Positions 52,478 to 61,834 of a stretch of 64,000 nt of DNA are shown piece by piece (position 1 is the stretch's first letter; each line of letters begins with the position of its first letter). The position numbers and the translations under genes were made by a program. The stretch covers positions 1,415,501 through 1,479,500 of the forward strand of contig NZ_CP098023.1 in the NCBI RefSeq assembly GCF_030440425.1, in the 5' to 3' direction. Under the pieces are notes generated by a model, which ran no database searches, was not told the origin of the DNA, and worked only from the letters and a program-made list of their open reading frames with translations. Source of the stretch: Microbulbifer sp. MI-G (lineage in GTDB: Bacteria > Pseudomonadota > Gammaproteobacteria > Pseudomonadales > Cellvibrionaceae).

Positions 52478-52787
52478 ATCCGTCTGGAAATCCCTATACC
52501 CGGCGGATTAATCGCATTTCCTGCCTGTTTACCGCCTGCCGGCAGCGGCATTGGCTCCTATTGCCGGTAAATTACCCTCCCTTCCCCCCTGCCGGAGCGA
52601 ACCCGAAAGTAGTGGGGCCGGGTGCTCCGTGCAGAGTATTGCGGGATAAATTCAACCTGCAATTAAAACCGCCCATGGGGGTGACAGTGGCCCGGGCGGT
52701 GTGGAGTTACCTTGGGAAAGGGGTCAGTAAGTGCGCAGTCCGCTTTGATGGGGGGTAAAGGCGAGGGCATTCCTGCATACCAAGCGG
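52478..52787. other. Gap between convergent hypothetical and mtfA genes
   Basis: 310 bp, no gene or clear terminator. Confidence 0.4.
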
Positions 52788-53636
52788 CTAAACAGCGGAA
52801 GGTTTTCCGCGCATCAGGGTTGCGGGGTCCAACCGATAAAACTGACTCAGTTCCCCATACAATTGTGGGTGCAGTTGCCGCATCGCCACGGGGATGGTAA
52901 AAAAAGTCTCTGTGGCCACAGCGAAGAATTCCGCGGGTGACTGGGCGCCGTAGAGATCGAGCACAGAGGGTGCCTCGTCAGCCAGGTTGCCGAATTGCGC
53001 GCGCCGGCGCAGACGGGCAAACTCCCTGTTCATCACCCCGGCCCAGTTGGCCCCCTCACTGGCCCGTTCGAACAGGGGGCGGCCATCGAAGCGGCCATCC
53101 TCCTCATCCACCTTATGCGCGAACTCGTGCAGGGCCACATTGTGCCCTCTCTCGGGATGCTGCAGATTCTCCTCCAGGTCACCCCAGGACAGGACCACGG
53201 GACCGCGGTAATGAGCCTCTCCCGCCCGCACACTGTGTCCTGCGGTTTCTATATAGCCCTCCCGTTTTGTTTCCTGTGCGACATAGGTATCCGGATAGAG
53301 AAGCAGGCTGTAGAGACTGGGATAGCATGCATTTTTGCGCCCCAACAGCAACAGGCAGGCGTGGGCGGCAATGGCCACTTTCATTCTCTCATTGACCTGC
53401 AATCCCTCGCAGCCCACAAACGTCTTGTCGTGCAGAAACAGAGCGATATTTCCTCGCAACTCTCCCTGCTGTTGCGGGTTCAGGGAATGGTAGAGAGGCA
53501 GTGTTTCCCCGAGCAACTGTAGCTGCTTGTCACTCAGTGGTTTGGCGCGACGGTAGTTCAAGCGCCAGCGATTGTAATAGAAAGGAATTAACCAGGCAGC
53601 CAGAGCCAGAAGAATGATGGCGAGGAAAACCGTCAT
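52788..53636 (-). CDS. mtfA: MtfA-type zinc peptidase (M90)
   Basis: 282 residues. The zinc motif HEFAHKVDEEDG is at 170-174 (H170, E171, H174), with the downstream AEFFAVATETFF helix carrying the third ligand. Unlike E. coli MtfA it has an N-terminal membrane helix (about 3-20), so it is probably membrane-anchored. In E. coli MtfA binds Mlc and controls glucose PTS; whether that holds here is unknown. Confidence 0.9.
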   Translation of the reverse strand: MTVFLAIILLALAAWLIPFYYNRWRLNYRRAKPLSDKQLQLLGETLPLYHSLNPQQQGELRGNIALFLHDKTFVGCEGLQVNERMKVAIAAHACLLLLGRKNACYPSLYSLLLYPDTYVAQETKREGYIETAGHSVRAGEAHYRGPVVLSWGDLEENLQHPERGHNVALHEFAHKVDEEDGRFDGRPLFERASEGANWAGVMNREFARLRRRAQFGNLADEAPSVLDLYGAQSPAEFFAVATETFFTIPVAMRQLHPQLYGELSQFYRLDPATLMRGKPSAV

Positions 53637-55092
53637 ACAAGCAACCCTTGCCGTTATTTGCGCTGGCTCAGATCATGCCCGGCGATACCCGTTATTGCAA
53701 AGGGCAGGGCCGGTTAAAACCCTGGGGTCCAAGGGCGCATCACAGCAGAGTTCACGCCCTGAGTGTATTTTAATTAGCTTATCGGTAAACACAAGATTCA
53801 CGGGTTGGCCTCGGCATGCCAGTGCAAAATATCGGCAGGTAAGGGAAACTGCCCGGTTTTTGCCGAGGGCGCCTTAAAAGGTCCAGGATTGTGCCGGTGT
53901 GTTGAATGTGGGAAACCACCCCGCGTTTTCGGGCTACCGTCACAAGGGGGAATGTACAAAATTCGTGGTATCAACCGCCAATAAGGATCCGGTGTATTGC
54001 GGTACCCGAAAGGATGCGATTTTGTGATTCTAAAATCCTGAAAGACCACAGGGGTTTTTACAATGGGAAAGGCAAACCGGAAAGTTTCATGGTTTCTTCA
54101 ATTGATATCTTATGATTTGGAAACCTGCAGATGCAGCGACAACAGGATTTGAGGCAGTGATATTTTGTAACGTGTCGTTTTGCAACCACAAATGCTGTGA
54201 TCCGTTGTAGGTGGCCGGAAAAACTGCTCTGCAATGCGTTTCCTGCTTGGGGGCGGAAGCGCTCTCTGCACAGGCAAAATTGCAGACAATGCCTCTGGGA
54301 CTGATGCGATACCGTGCTACAGGTGTCTTGAACGGTTGGGATAAGCCGCGCGAAAGCTTGAACGAATCCGGTTAGAGACTGTATCGCCACCAGCATTTGC
54401 GCAATCCCCGTAGCGAAGTGCCATGCCGCAGAAGCGGGTGGGATGGGGTTGCAGTTAAGATAGCCTGTCAGCTGTCAATGGATTGCAAGGATCAGCGTCT
54501 GCCATTAATAGAGCAGTTGCGAGAAAGAGAGGTCACAATTTTTTGATACGGTTGCTGAGGCTTTTTTTGGGGCAGGAAAAATTTGACCCATTTGCCGGCA
54601 AATAAAAAGACAGTCGATGGGATGGTGAATTTTGTATTTCGTGTAGATCTGACATTTATTTACTTTATTGGTATGTATTACAGGCTGTCTCTTGTTTGTA
54701 TTTGCGTTGTTAGGGAGGTTTTTACGACAGCTTATAATATTTTATATAAACTATTTGTGATCTGGTTATAAAAAAACACACGTTTCTATTGTGTTTGTTT
54801 TCAGGGTTCCTATATTGGGCGGACCTCTCAGGCTGATTATTTGTGCCACTCCACTGGATGACTTTGCAGCTTTTGCAAACTGTTACCCTTTAATGTTGGG
54901 GTTTTGGTGCAAGTCTACGAGCTTTCCTGTATTTCATGGCCTCTGCTGGTTTTATTTTGCAGCTCTTTGTTTGCAATGTTGCCTGTACGGTTGATCGCTA
55001 TTGATTGTCGTTGCGGCCTGCTAGGGAATTGACGCTGCCCGATAAAGCCGGGTGGCAAAATAAGGAAATTTTGGTATAGGAAACGACTACCC
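53637..55092. other. 1.45-kb gene-free stretch
   Basis: The longest gap in the window. It becomes markedly AT-rich after 54540. Only short frames of poor composition are present. AAACACA (54774-54780) pairs with TGTGTTT (54790-54796) ahead of GTTTT, a weak terminator-like hairpin. Nothing can be named. Confidence 0.5.
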
Positions 55093-55992
55093 ATGATAAC
55101 TTTAAATAATAAAATCTCCTGCCGCAGTCTATGGATTTTTGGGGCTCTGCTTGTTTCATTATTCTCATTTTCTGCTGCTGCTAAAAATGTTGCAAAGGAC
55201 CAGTCAGCGGAGGGAATATTGCGCCACTGCGGAACTGAACATCCAAGCAAGGAAGAGGCTGAGTTACAGGAGCAGTACTTCAACAGTATGCGCCAGAAGT
55301 TTGCTCTTGGTGATGAGTATTCCCAACAGCTTATTCCCGCTACTGTTAATGTGTACTTTCATGTCATAACAGACAGTGCAGGTAATGGTGCGCTCACCCA
55401 GGCTGAAATCAATAACCAGATGAACGTGCTTAATTCGGGATTTTCAGGTACGGCATTTTCTTTTAACCTGGTTTCCACTACCACAACCGCAAATAATAGC
55501 TGGTATAGGGTTACTCCAGGTTCCGGCGCGGAATTTTCAATGAAGTCTTCTCTGCGTGTTGGGGGTGCTGCGGACTTGAATGTCTATGTGGCGAATATCG
55601 GCAGTGGTCTTCTCGGCTGGGCGACCTTTCCAAGCAGTTACCCGTCCAACCCGGTCAACGATGGTGTGGTTATCCTAACCGGATCTTTACCCGGTGGTAG
55701 TGCATCACCGTATAATGAAGGCGACACACTGGTTCACGAGGTCGGTCACTGGCTCGGTCTTTACCATACTTTCCAGGGTGGGTGCAGCAATCCTGGTGAT
55801 TTCGTTTCGGATACACCGGCGGAAGCATCCCCCGCATTCGGTTGCCCGGTGGGCCGCGATTCCTGCCCGGGAGCAGGCGTTGATCCGATATTCAACTATA
55901 TGGATTATACCGATGACTCCTGTATGTTCCAGTTCACCGCAGGGCAGAACACACGCGCAAGCCAGCAGAGCAGTTTTTATCGCGGCTTATAA
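55093..55992 (+). CDS. Secreted zinc metalloprotease (M43, pappalysin/cytophagalysin type)
   Basis: 299 residues. A signal peptide (about 1-31, ending AAAK) precedes a short propeptide-like region. The extended zinc motif is HEVGHWLGLYH at 215-225, and the Met-turn is NYMDYTDDSCM near 268. Paired cysteines around the active site are typical. It is probably an extracellular protease; no adhesion domain or T9SS tag is attached. It is alone in an AT-rich neighbourhood. Confidence 0.9.
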   Translation: MITLNNKISCRSLWIFGALLVSLFSFSAAAKNVAKDQSAEGILRHCGTEHPSKEEAELQEQYFNSMRQKFALGDEYSQQLIPATVNVYFHVITDSAGNGALTQAEINNQMNVLNSGFSGTAFSFNLVSTTTTANNSWYRVTPGSGAEFSMKSSLRVGGAADLNVYVANIGSGLLGWATFPSSYPSNPVNDGVVILTGSLPGGSASPYNEGDTLVHEVGHWLGLYHTFQGGCSNPGDFVSDTPAEASPAFGCPVGRDSCPGAGVDPIFNYMDYTDDSCMFQFTAGQNTRASQQSSFYRGL

Positions 55993-56196
55993 AAGTCCGT
56001 TGAATGGCTGCGGTTGAAAAATTCGACCATTGAATAAAAAGGAATAAAAACCAGCACAGGGAAGTGCTTTTGTTGCCCAATAACCCGGTTGGCGGATATC
56101 ACCATCGGGTGTCGGTAATACAGGATACTGTGCAATTTACACCAGCCGCGAAAGCAAAGTCAGCGGGCTGGCATATTACGCGATTGGCCACGGGTT

Positions 56197-57267
56197 CTAG
56201 CGTATTTTCCCGTAGGCAGGTGTCGGTTCCTCGCTGGGAGCTGGGGTTACCTGGCACCAGAGTGACCGGGCAAGCTCCGCGGGATGCTGTTTGCAGCCAT
56301 CGGCTATCCATTGGGCGATGGCTTCGGCGACATTGGGCCACTGGATACGCTGCGGTGTGGGGAGGGTGTCAAGCCAGGCGGTGATGCTGTCGGCATCAAT
56401 GCGTTTGACAACTTTCGCCAGTTGCAGCTGGTCCAGTGCCTTGGCATTGGCCTCCTGCTCGAATTGATAGGCGAGAGGTCGGCTCAGTATGGGCTTTCCC
56501 AGGGCCAGGGTTTCCGCAAGCAGTTCGAATCCGCTGTTGCAGATCACCGCCCTGGCACTGGCCAGATCCCGCTGAAAGCCCACTGTCGAAGGGGCCTTCA
56601 GTTGGATGTTGTCAGCCGCGGCCAGTGTGTCCGCTATCCCGTAGACAATAAACTGGCGGTCGACCTTGGACAGTGCCTCAAGCATCGGCAGCGGATCTTC
56701 GAAAGGCAGGTAAACCAGAATATGCTCGCCAACCTCCGTATCCGGTTCCCGTCGGGGCGGGACAATGGGCGGAAGGATCGGGTTGCCAAAATGGTGCCAG
56801 TGCAAGCCAAGACTTCTTTGCGTGGGGGCAAAAGACCGCAGTATAGTGTGGAACAGCCAGTTGAATCGCGGCATTGGTATTGAGTGCAGAAAGGCATACT
56901 GATGGCCGATACCGATACTGGGTATTTTACGGATCTTGGCGGCCCAGGCGGTAATGGGCTCGTAATCACTGATAATGAAATCGAAGTCAGTCACCGGTAA
57001 CTCGGTAATTTCCTTCCCGACCTGCAATAAACGCAATTGTCTCAGGGTTGCGAGGCTCTTGAGTTTGCCCTTGCGGTGCACAAAGGTCATGCCTCTGCGC
57101 CACCAGAAATCCCCGAACGGCTCCATCCCAAATAGGTTTTCCCGCGGTCGACCGGAGAAGAGCCACTGTATTTGTATCTGTGGATACTTTTCTAACGCCT
57201 TGGCCAGGGTACGTGAACGGGCAATGTGTCCGTTGCCGGTAGCCTGAACTCCATAGAGTATTTTCAT
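56197..57267 (-). CDS. Glycosyltransferase-like protein (MJ1255/VC2487 family)
   Basis: 356 residues in a GT-B-like fold. Opening MKILYGVQATGNGHIARSRTLAKAL is family-specific, with FDFIISDYEPITAWAAK in the first domain and the donor-site SGFELLAETLALGKPILSRPLAYQFEQEANA in the second. Acceptor and donor unknown. ATG 57267 overlaps the PAP2 phosphatase stop by four bases, so the two are translationally coupled and probably act on one lipid-linked substrate (inference). Confidence 0.85.
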   Translation of the reverse strand: MKILYGVQATGNGHIARSRTLAKALEKYPQIQIQWLFSGRPRENLFGMEPFGDFWWRRGMTFVHRKGKLKSLATLRQLRLLQVGKEITELPVTDFDFIISDYEPITAWAAKIRKIPSIGIGHQYAFLHSIPMPRFNWLFHTILRSFAPTQRSLGLHWHHFGNPILPPIVPPRREPDTEVGEHILVYLPFEDPLPMLEALSKVDRQFIVYGIADTLAAADNIQLKAPSTVGFQRDLASARAVICNSGFELLAETLALGKPILSRPLAYQFEQEANAKALDQLQLAKVVKRIDADSITAWLDTLPTPQRIQWPNVAEAIAQWIADGCKQHPAELARSLWCQVTPAPSEEPTPAYGKIR

Positions 57268-57770
57268 AACAGGGCAGATACCGTTATCAATGCGACACTG
57301 GTACCGAGCATAGCGCCGGCACACACGTCTGAAGGGTAATGCACCCCCAGGCTTACCCGGGCAGCACCCACGCCGAGGGCCCAGATATACCCAAAACCCC
57401 ATACAGGGCTGATACCCAGGCACATAAATGTGATAAAGAGGAAAGCGGCGGAGGTATGCCCGGAGGGCAGGCTGAATCGGTCAAAAGTCACAATGGCTGT
57501 TTGCATGCCTGGAATTGCCTGGGCCGGGCGTAGCCGCCGTGTGGTATTTTTGATGGTCCAATACAGGGAGCGCTCCAGCGTAACCGCGGTGCACGCTGCG
57601 ATAAACAACGAAATGGCGTTATTCAAAACGATGTAACTTGCCAGTACCGATACGGATAGCCAACCATCTCCAGACTTGGATAGCCAGAGATAGTGCCTGT
57701 GCGAGTGCGGGCGAGACGCCCGCTCCATCATGTACAGCACCAGTGACACATCAAGACTCTTTAAATTCAT
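57264..57770 (-). CDS. PAP2-family membrane phosphatase
   Basis: 168 residues with about five hydrophobic segments. The three acid-phosphatase motifs are present: KNTTRRLRP, PSGH and SLGVHYPSD. Likely substrate is a lipid phosphate such as phosphatidic acid, phosphatidylglycerophosphate or undecaprenyl pyrophosphate. Upstream of and overlapping the glycosyltransferase gene. Confidence 0.88.
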   Translation of the reverse strand: MNLKSLDVSLVLYMMERASRPHSHRHYLWLSKSGDGWLSVSVLASYIVLNNAISLFIAACTAVTLERSLYWTIKNTTRRLRPAQAIPGMQTAIVTFDRFSLPSGHTSAAFLFITFMCLGISPVWGFGYIWALGVGAARVSLGVHYPSDVCAGAMLGTSVALITVSALL

Positions 57771-57984
57771 CGATAAGCCTCGCATGCCGCAAACTTAAGT
57801 ATGGAGTATTACACGGAGTTGACCGTTTGATGTCAGAACGATGAAGCCTGAAAAAGTGAAATATAATGACCATCAATCCGCAGGGGTCACGGGCGGGAGG
57901 GCAAAAATCGGCAAGAGCACAGCAATGGCAGATTCCGGGGAAGCGCAATCCCGCCTGCCATATCCATGAAAAAACGGGTTTAAA

Positions 57985-59052
57985 TTAACCGCTGGTGATG
58001 TCTAGGGCACTGGAGCCTGGTAATTTTTCCACCAACCCGGCACCGCACAGTGCCGAGGGAGTGAAATACCCTCCATCGCCCGCATAATCGACTAGAAACT
58101 CCATCACAGCCAGTGCGCCGGATACGGTGACATCATAGCCATTGGCAGTAACCAGACGGCCTACCCTGCGCTCGCCGCGGCGATCATTGCGCACTTCTCC
58201 CCAGACCCAGGTTTTGTGTTTTGCGCGATAGGTGTCACTGGGTCCCCGCAGGGATTTATTGACCTTTGCCTTGAGCCAGTTTTGCACCCGGTTGTTGCGC
58301 AGTAGCCAGCGGAATGTATTGAGGTACTGTAATTTCCTTGCCCGCCCCGGTGGCATGGGAATATAGACCTCGATGTTGCCAATGCCGGTAGAGTGGAAGG
58401 CGGTGGCGATATCTCCCCAGGGGATGGCAACAGAAAATTTAGCGCCCCGCCCAAAATCGATCTGACGGGTCACCTGCCCGTGCCGGGTTACCTGTATCCT
58501 GCCATTGCGCCGAACGGCACTGCCAATGCCCAGGCCCTCTATGGCTGTCTTTGCCGTGCCCGGGCTGAGGCTGGAGTCTGAATCAAATCCCAGAACCAGA
58601 TGTGTCGCCGAGGGCATGGCGGCGTGCAAGGCAGCGGCGAGACAATCTGTGGGGATCACGTCAAAACCGGTACCCGGGCACAGGACGATTCCGGCTGTGC
58701 GGGCCCTGTCCCCGAGGCTGTACGCGGCCTCGAAGACAGCGATTTCCCCGGTAATATCCTGGTAATGGGTCTGTGCGTTGATGCAGGCACGCATCATGGG
58801 CTCGGCAGTGGCAGAGAAAGGGCCCGCGCAATGTATCACCAGGTCTATGTTTAGCAGGCTTTGTTCAAGGGTTTCCTGTGCATCGAGCGGGATCACCACG
58901 GCGGGCAGATTGAGCTCGTCGGCCAAAAGCTGCAGCTTTTGTGCATTGCGCCCGGCCAGGACCGGGTGGTATCCCCGCGCTACGGCCTCGCGGGCGATCA
59001 GTTCGCCCGTATAGCCGTAAGCGCCATAGATCATGATATGTTTGTTATTCAC
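57985..59052 (-). CDS. Saccharopine-dehydrogenase-like (trans-acting enoyl reductase) protein
   Basis: 355 residues. The N-terminal Rossmann motif is IYGAYGYTGELIAREAVARG, followed by LAGRNAQKL and VIHCAGPFSATAEPMM. The C-terminal part lacks a recognised lysine-pathway signature. The family includes trans-acting enoyl reductases and uncharacterised NADP-binding proteins. GTG 59052 has CAGGGA at good distance; ATG 59034 is the alternative. Monocistronic. Confidence 0.8.
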   Translation of the reverse strand: MNNKHIMIYGAYGYTGELIAREAVARGYHPVLAGRNAQKLQLLADELNLPAVVIPLDAQETLEQSLLNIDLVIHCAGPFSATAEPMMRACINAQTHYQDITGEIAVFEAAYSLGDRARTAGIVLCPGTGFDVIPTDCLAAALHAAMPSATHLVLGFDSDSSLSPGTAKTAIEGLGIGSAVRRNGRIQVTRHGQVTRQIDFGRGAKFSVAIPWGDIATAFHSTGIGNIEVYIPMPPGRARKLQYLNTFRWLLRNNRVQNWLKAKVNKSLRGPSDTYRAKHKTWVWGEVRNDRRGERRVGRLVTANGYDVTVSGALAVMEFLVDYAGDGGYFTPSALCGAGLVEKLPGSSALDITSG

Positions 59053-59485
59053 AGAGCATCCCTGTTGGGTGCAGCCTTCACGGATACCTGAATGGGTAAA
59101 CTCCCGAGTTCTATTCCCCCGCAAGCCCGGACGTTCCCCCGTGGCTGGTCCGCTTGCCGGGCGCATCCGTCCTTTAAGGCTGAGCTGGGTGGTGGCTGGA
59201 GATAGCAGGGTATATTGGCCCGTATCTGGGTGCAATGATTGTGTTCAGGGCGGAGGCTGCTGAACTGAAACGGCGCAACGCTGCCGCGAAAAAGGCTGGA
59301 ACGTTCGTGTTTCGCGCAAATCCCAGCGGCTTGAAAACGCAAAGGGGGTGGCTGTCGCACGCTTTAGCGGGAATGCGCGAGGAGTACAGGGGCCTTGCCG
59401 CAGCCTGCAATCCGTGGAAGTCGACCCGGGTATTTTCAGCCTCACGGGGAGGGAATCGGTTGGTGGTTTGCCACCCTGTGACCAT
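59053..59485. other. Gap with conflicting frames
   Basis: About 430 bp. Several frames of about 100 codons overlap on both strands, all arginine/proline-rich and unconvincing. It should carry the reductase promoter. Confidence 0.4.
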
Positions 59486-59806
59486 TCAGCTCAGGTGGTG
59501 TGGAGACAGTTGCAGCTGCTCAATACGGCGGCCATGCAGAACCGCCACACCGGAGTAGCGGTGTTGCCCCGTGGAGGTAAATTCAAATTCATAGTTGCGC
59601 TGCAGGGCTATCTGGCCGCGCCTGTCACGCTTCAGGCGGGTTCGCACCAGCATAACGGTGTCATCCAGCATTTGCACCCCCAACTGCTTACAGTGAGCGG
59701 AAGCGGCCCGGCGTACCTGTTCCTTTGCCGCCATACCTGCCCAGACATACCAGGCCCCCGCAACGAGCAGCAAAAGCCAGAAGAGATCACTTGGTGCGTA
59801 GTACAT
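59486..59806 (-). CDS. DUF3301 protein
   Basis: 106 residues. One N-terminal membrane helix (LFWLLLLVAGAWYVWAGM) is followed by a cytosolic domain, HCKQLGVQMLDDTVMLVRTRLKRDRRGQIALQRNYEFEFTSTG, and ends GRRIEQLQL, the DUF3301 pattern known in gammaproteobacteria. ATG 59806 is the usual start; the frame runs to 60007 inside the SDR gene. It diverges from that gene. Function unknown. Confidence 0.8.
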   Translation of the reverse strand: MYYAPSDLFWLLLLVAGAWYVWAGMAAKEQVRRAASAHCKQLGVQMLDDTVMLVRTRLKRDRRGQIALQRNYEFEFTSTGQHRYSGVAVLHGRRIEQLQLSPHHLS

Positions 59807-59860
59807 TGCCTTACAGTTGCTATGATCGCGTTGTCCAAGAATAACATTGAAGGAGTTGAA

Positions 59861-60556
59861 ATGTCTGGCACCATACTGATTACCGGAAGCAACCGCGGCC
59901 TCGGCCTTGAGGTGTGTACTCAATTCGTCAGGGATGGCTGGCGGGTGTTTGCCTGTTGCCGGAACCTGGACAGTGCCGATGCACTCAAGTCCCTGCAGGC
60001 GGCACACCCGCGGTTAGAGCTGATCCAACTCGATGTGACCAATCAGGCACAAATGCTTTCCCTGGGCGAGGCGCTCAAGGGAGAAGCTATCGATATCCTG
60101 CTCAACAATGCCGGCTATTACGGCCCTCCGGGCGTGTGCTTTGGAAAGGTGGATCGCAGTGAGTGGTGTCGGGTGCTGGAATCCAATACCATCGCGCCCT
60201 ACATGATGTCGGAGACCTTCTGTGACAATGTAGCGGCTAGCGATCACAAGGTCATTGCCATGATGAGCAGCAAGGTGGGCAGTATTGCCGACAACCGCTC
60301 CGGTGGTGGCTATATCTATCGCACCTCCAAAACCGCACTCAATCAGGTAGTCAAGAGTCTGTCCATCGACTTGCGCGAACGGGGCATTGCGGTGATAGCG
60401 CTGCACCCCGGCTGGGTGAAAACGGCAATGGGAGGCCCCGGGGCACTGATTACCGCCGAGCAAAGTGTCAACGGCCTAAAAAAAATCCTGCTGGAAGCTG
60501 ATATCACTTACAGCGGCCGCTTTTACGATTACGATGGCAGTGAAATTCCCTGGTGA
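59861..60556 (+). CDS. Short-chain dehydrogenase/reductase
   Basis: 231 residues, classical SDR. Cofactor motif TGSNRGLGLE, LLNNAGYYG, and the catalytic S/Y/K set in MMSSKVGSI and YIYRTSKTALN. HPGWVKTAMGG is typical of the carbonyl-reductase-like CsgA subgroup. AAGGAG precedes ATG 59861. Substrate unknown. Confidence 0.9.
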   Translation: MSGTILITGSNRGLGLEVCTQFVRDGWRVFACCRNLDSADALKSLQAAHPRLELIQLDVTNQAQMLSLGEALKGEAIDILLNNAGYYGPPGVCFGKVDRSEWCRVLESNTIAPYMMSETFCDNVAASDHKVIAMMSSKVGSIADNRSGGGYIYRTSKTALNQVVKSLSIDLRERGIAVIALHPGWVKTAMGGPGALITAEQSVNGLKKILLEADITYSGRFYDYDGSEIPW

Positions 60557-60716
60557 TGGTCGCCCCTGGAATCCCTGTTCAAGTAGACGGGTTGCGGGGC
60601 CCAAACCGAAGGGAGAAGCGGTAACAAAGCCCCCCGTGTCCGGCAGCGAATCCGGGTGCCGGGCAGAGACCCATTCAATGGTGTTGGCACAGATTGGGGC
60701 AGGCAGAGGTTGTGCG

Positions 60717-61355
60717 ATGAAAGAATCATTCTGGCTGGATAAGTGGCAGAAGAACGACATTGGTTTTCATGAACAATCGGGAAATTCCCTGCTAGCGGAA
60801 CTCCTTCCCGAGCTTTCACTGTCCGAAGGGGACCGTGTCTTTCTCCCCCTTTGCGGTAAGACCCGGGATATTGCCTGGCTGAAATCCAAAGGGCTTCACA
60901 CGGTCGGGGCCGAGCTGAGTGAGATGGCTGTGCAGCAGCTGTTTCAAGAGCTGGGGGTGACACCACAAACCGAAAGGGTGCACCGGCTTAAGCGCTACCA
61001 TGGGGATAACACGACGGTTTTTGTGGGGGATATATTTGATCTCGATGCAGCGTTACTGGGCACCGTGGATGCCATCTACGACCGCGCGGCTTTGGTGGCC
61101 CTGCCTGCGGATATGCGCAAAGCGTATAGCGGGCACTTGATGGACATTACCGGTGCTGCCCCGCAATTGTTGATTACCTTTGAGTATGAGCAATCACTGC
61201 TTGCCGGGCCGCCTTTCTCGGTTAGCTCAAGGGCGGTCTTTGATTGCTATGAGGCAAACTACCAGGTGAGGATGCTGCGCCAGCGTGAGGTGCCTGGGGG
61301 GTTGAAAGGGCGGGTGCCGGCACAGGAAGTGGCCTGGCTGTTGACCCCAAGATAG
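60717..61355 (+). CDS. tpm: Thiopurine S-methyltransferase
   Basis: 212-residue SAM-dependent methyltransferase. FWLDKWQKNDIGFHE at the N-terminus and VFLPLCGKTRDIAWLKSKG with GAELSE at the SAM site are bacterial TPMT signatures. Bacterial members methylate selenite or tellurite and thiopurines. AGAGGT lies ahead of ATG 60717; the frame extends to 60534, overlapping the SDR gene. Confidence 0.92.
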   Translation: MKESFWLDKWQKNDIGFHEQSGNSLLAELLPELSLSEGDRVFLPLCGKTRDIAWLKSKGLHTVGAELSEMAVQQLFQELGVTPQTERVHRLKRYHGDNTTVFVGDIFDLDAALLGTVDAIYDRAALVALPADMRKAYSGHLMDITGAAPQLLITFEYEQSLLAGPPFSVSSRAVFDCYEANYQVRMLRQREVPGGLKGRVPAQEVAWLLTPR

Positions 61356-61509
61356 AGCAATAGGATTGCTCACTCCGGGGGAGGGTGTTGATTCCCCCCG
61401 CTTTTTATCGCTGTGACACACCGCAGCCTGCCCGCTGGGAGAGGGCGGTGCTGTTCGGGTTTTTCAGGGTGCCTGATGTGTTTTATGCGCAGCTTTGCGG
61501 TTGGCGGGA

Positions 61510-61779
61510 TCATACATGGGGCAGCGGCTCTGTGCCGGCAATCAGCCCTTCCTTTTTCTGCTTGGGCCACCGCTTGATAGCCCTTTCCAGTTTGAGTGCT
61601 GTGGGTTTGTCCGGTGTCTCGATCTGGTATTCCAGAGTGAGTGGTCCCTTGCCGCGCAGGGCCCTGGCAGCTCTGGCGCCGCCGGTACAGTGTTCGGCAA
61701 AGCGCCGCCGGGTATCTGTGGTGATCCCCGTATAGAGTGTGCCGCTGCCCGTGCGGATCAGATAGACAAACCAACAACG
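61510..61779 (-). CDS. GIY-YIG domain protein (UPF0213/YhbQ type)
   Basis: 89 residues. WFVYLIRTGSGTLYTGITTDTRRRFAEH is the GIY-YIG core with the catalytic arginine, followed by RGKGPLTLEYQ and KLERAIKRWPKQKKEGLI. ATG 61779 has AGGTGAG upstream; a GTG at 61794 is possible. Family nucleases may act in DNA repair; role here unknown. Confidence 0.9.
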   Translation of the reverse strand, partial: RCWFVYLIRTGSGTLYTGITTDTRRRFAEHCTGGARAARALRGKGPLTLEYQIETPDKPTALKLERAIKRWPKQKKEGLIAGTEPLPHV

Positions 61780-61834
61780 CATCCAGTAGCTCACCTGCCC
61801 AGAGACTGTTTATAGTGCATACCCTCTGCTGCCG

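Noticed and set aside
54774..54796. Terminator in the long gap before the M43 protease
   Set aside because: Stem is short and mostly A-T, with no upstream gene to terminate.
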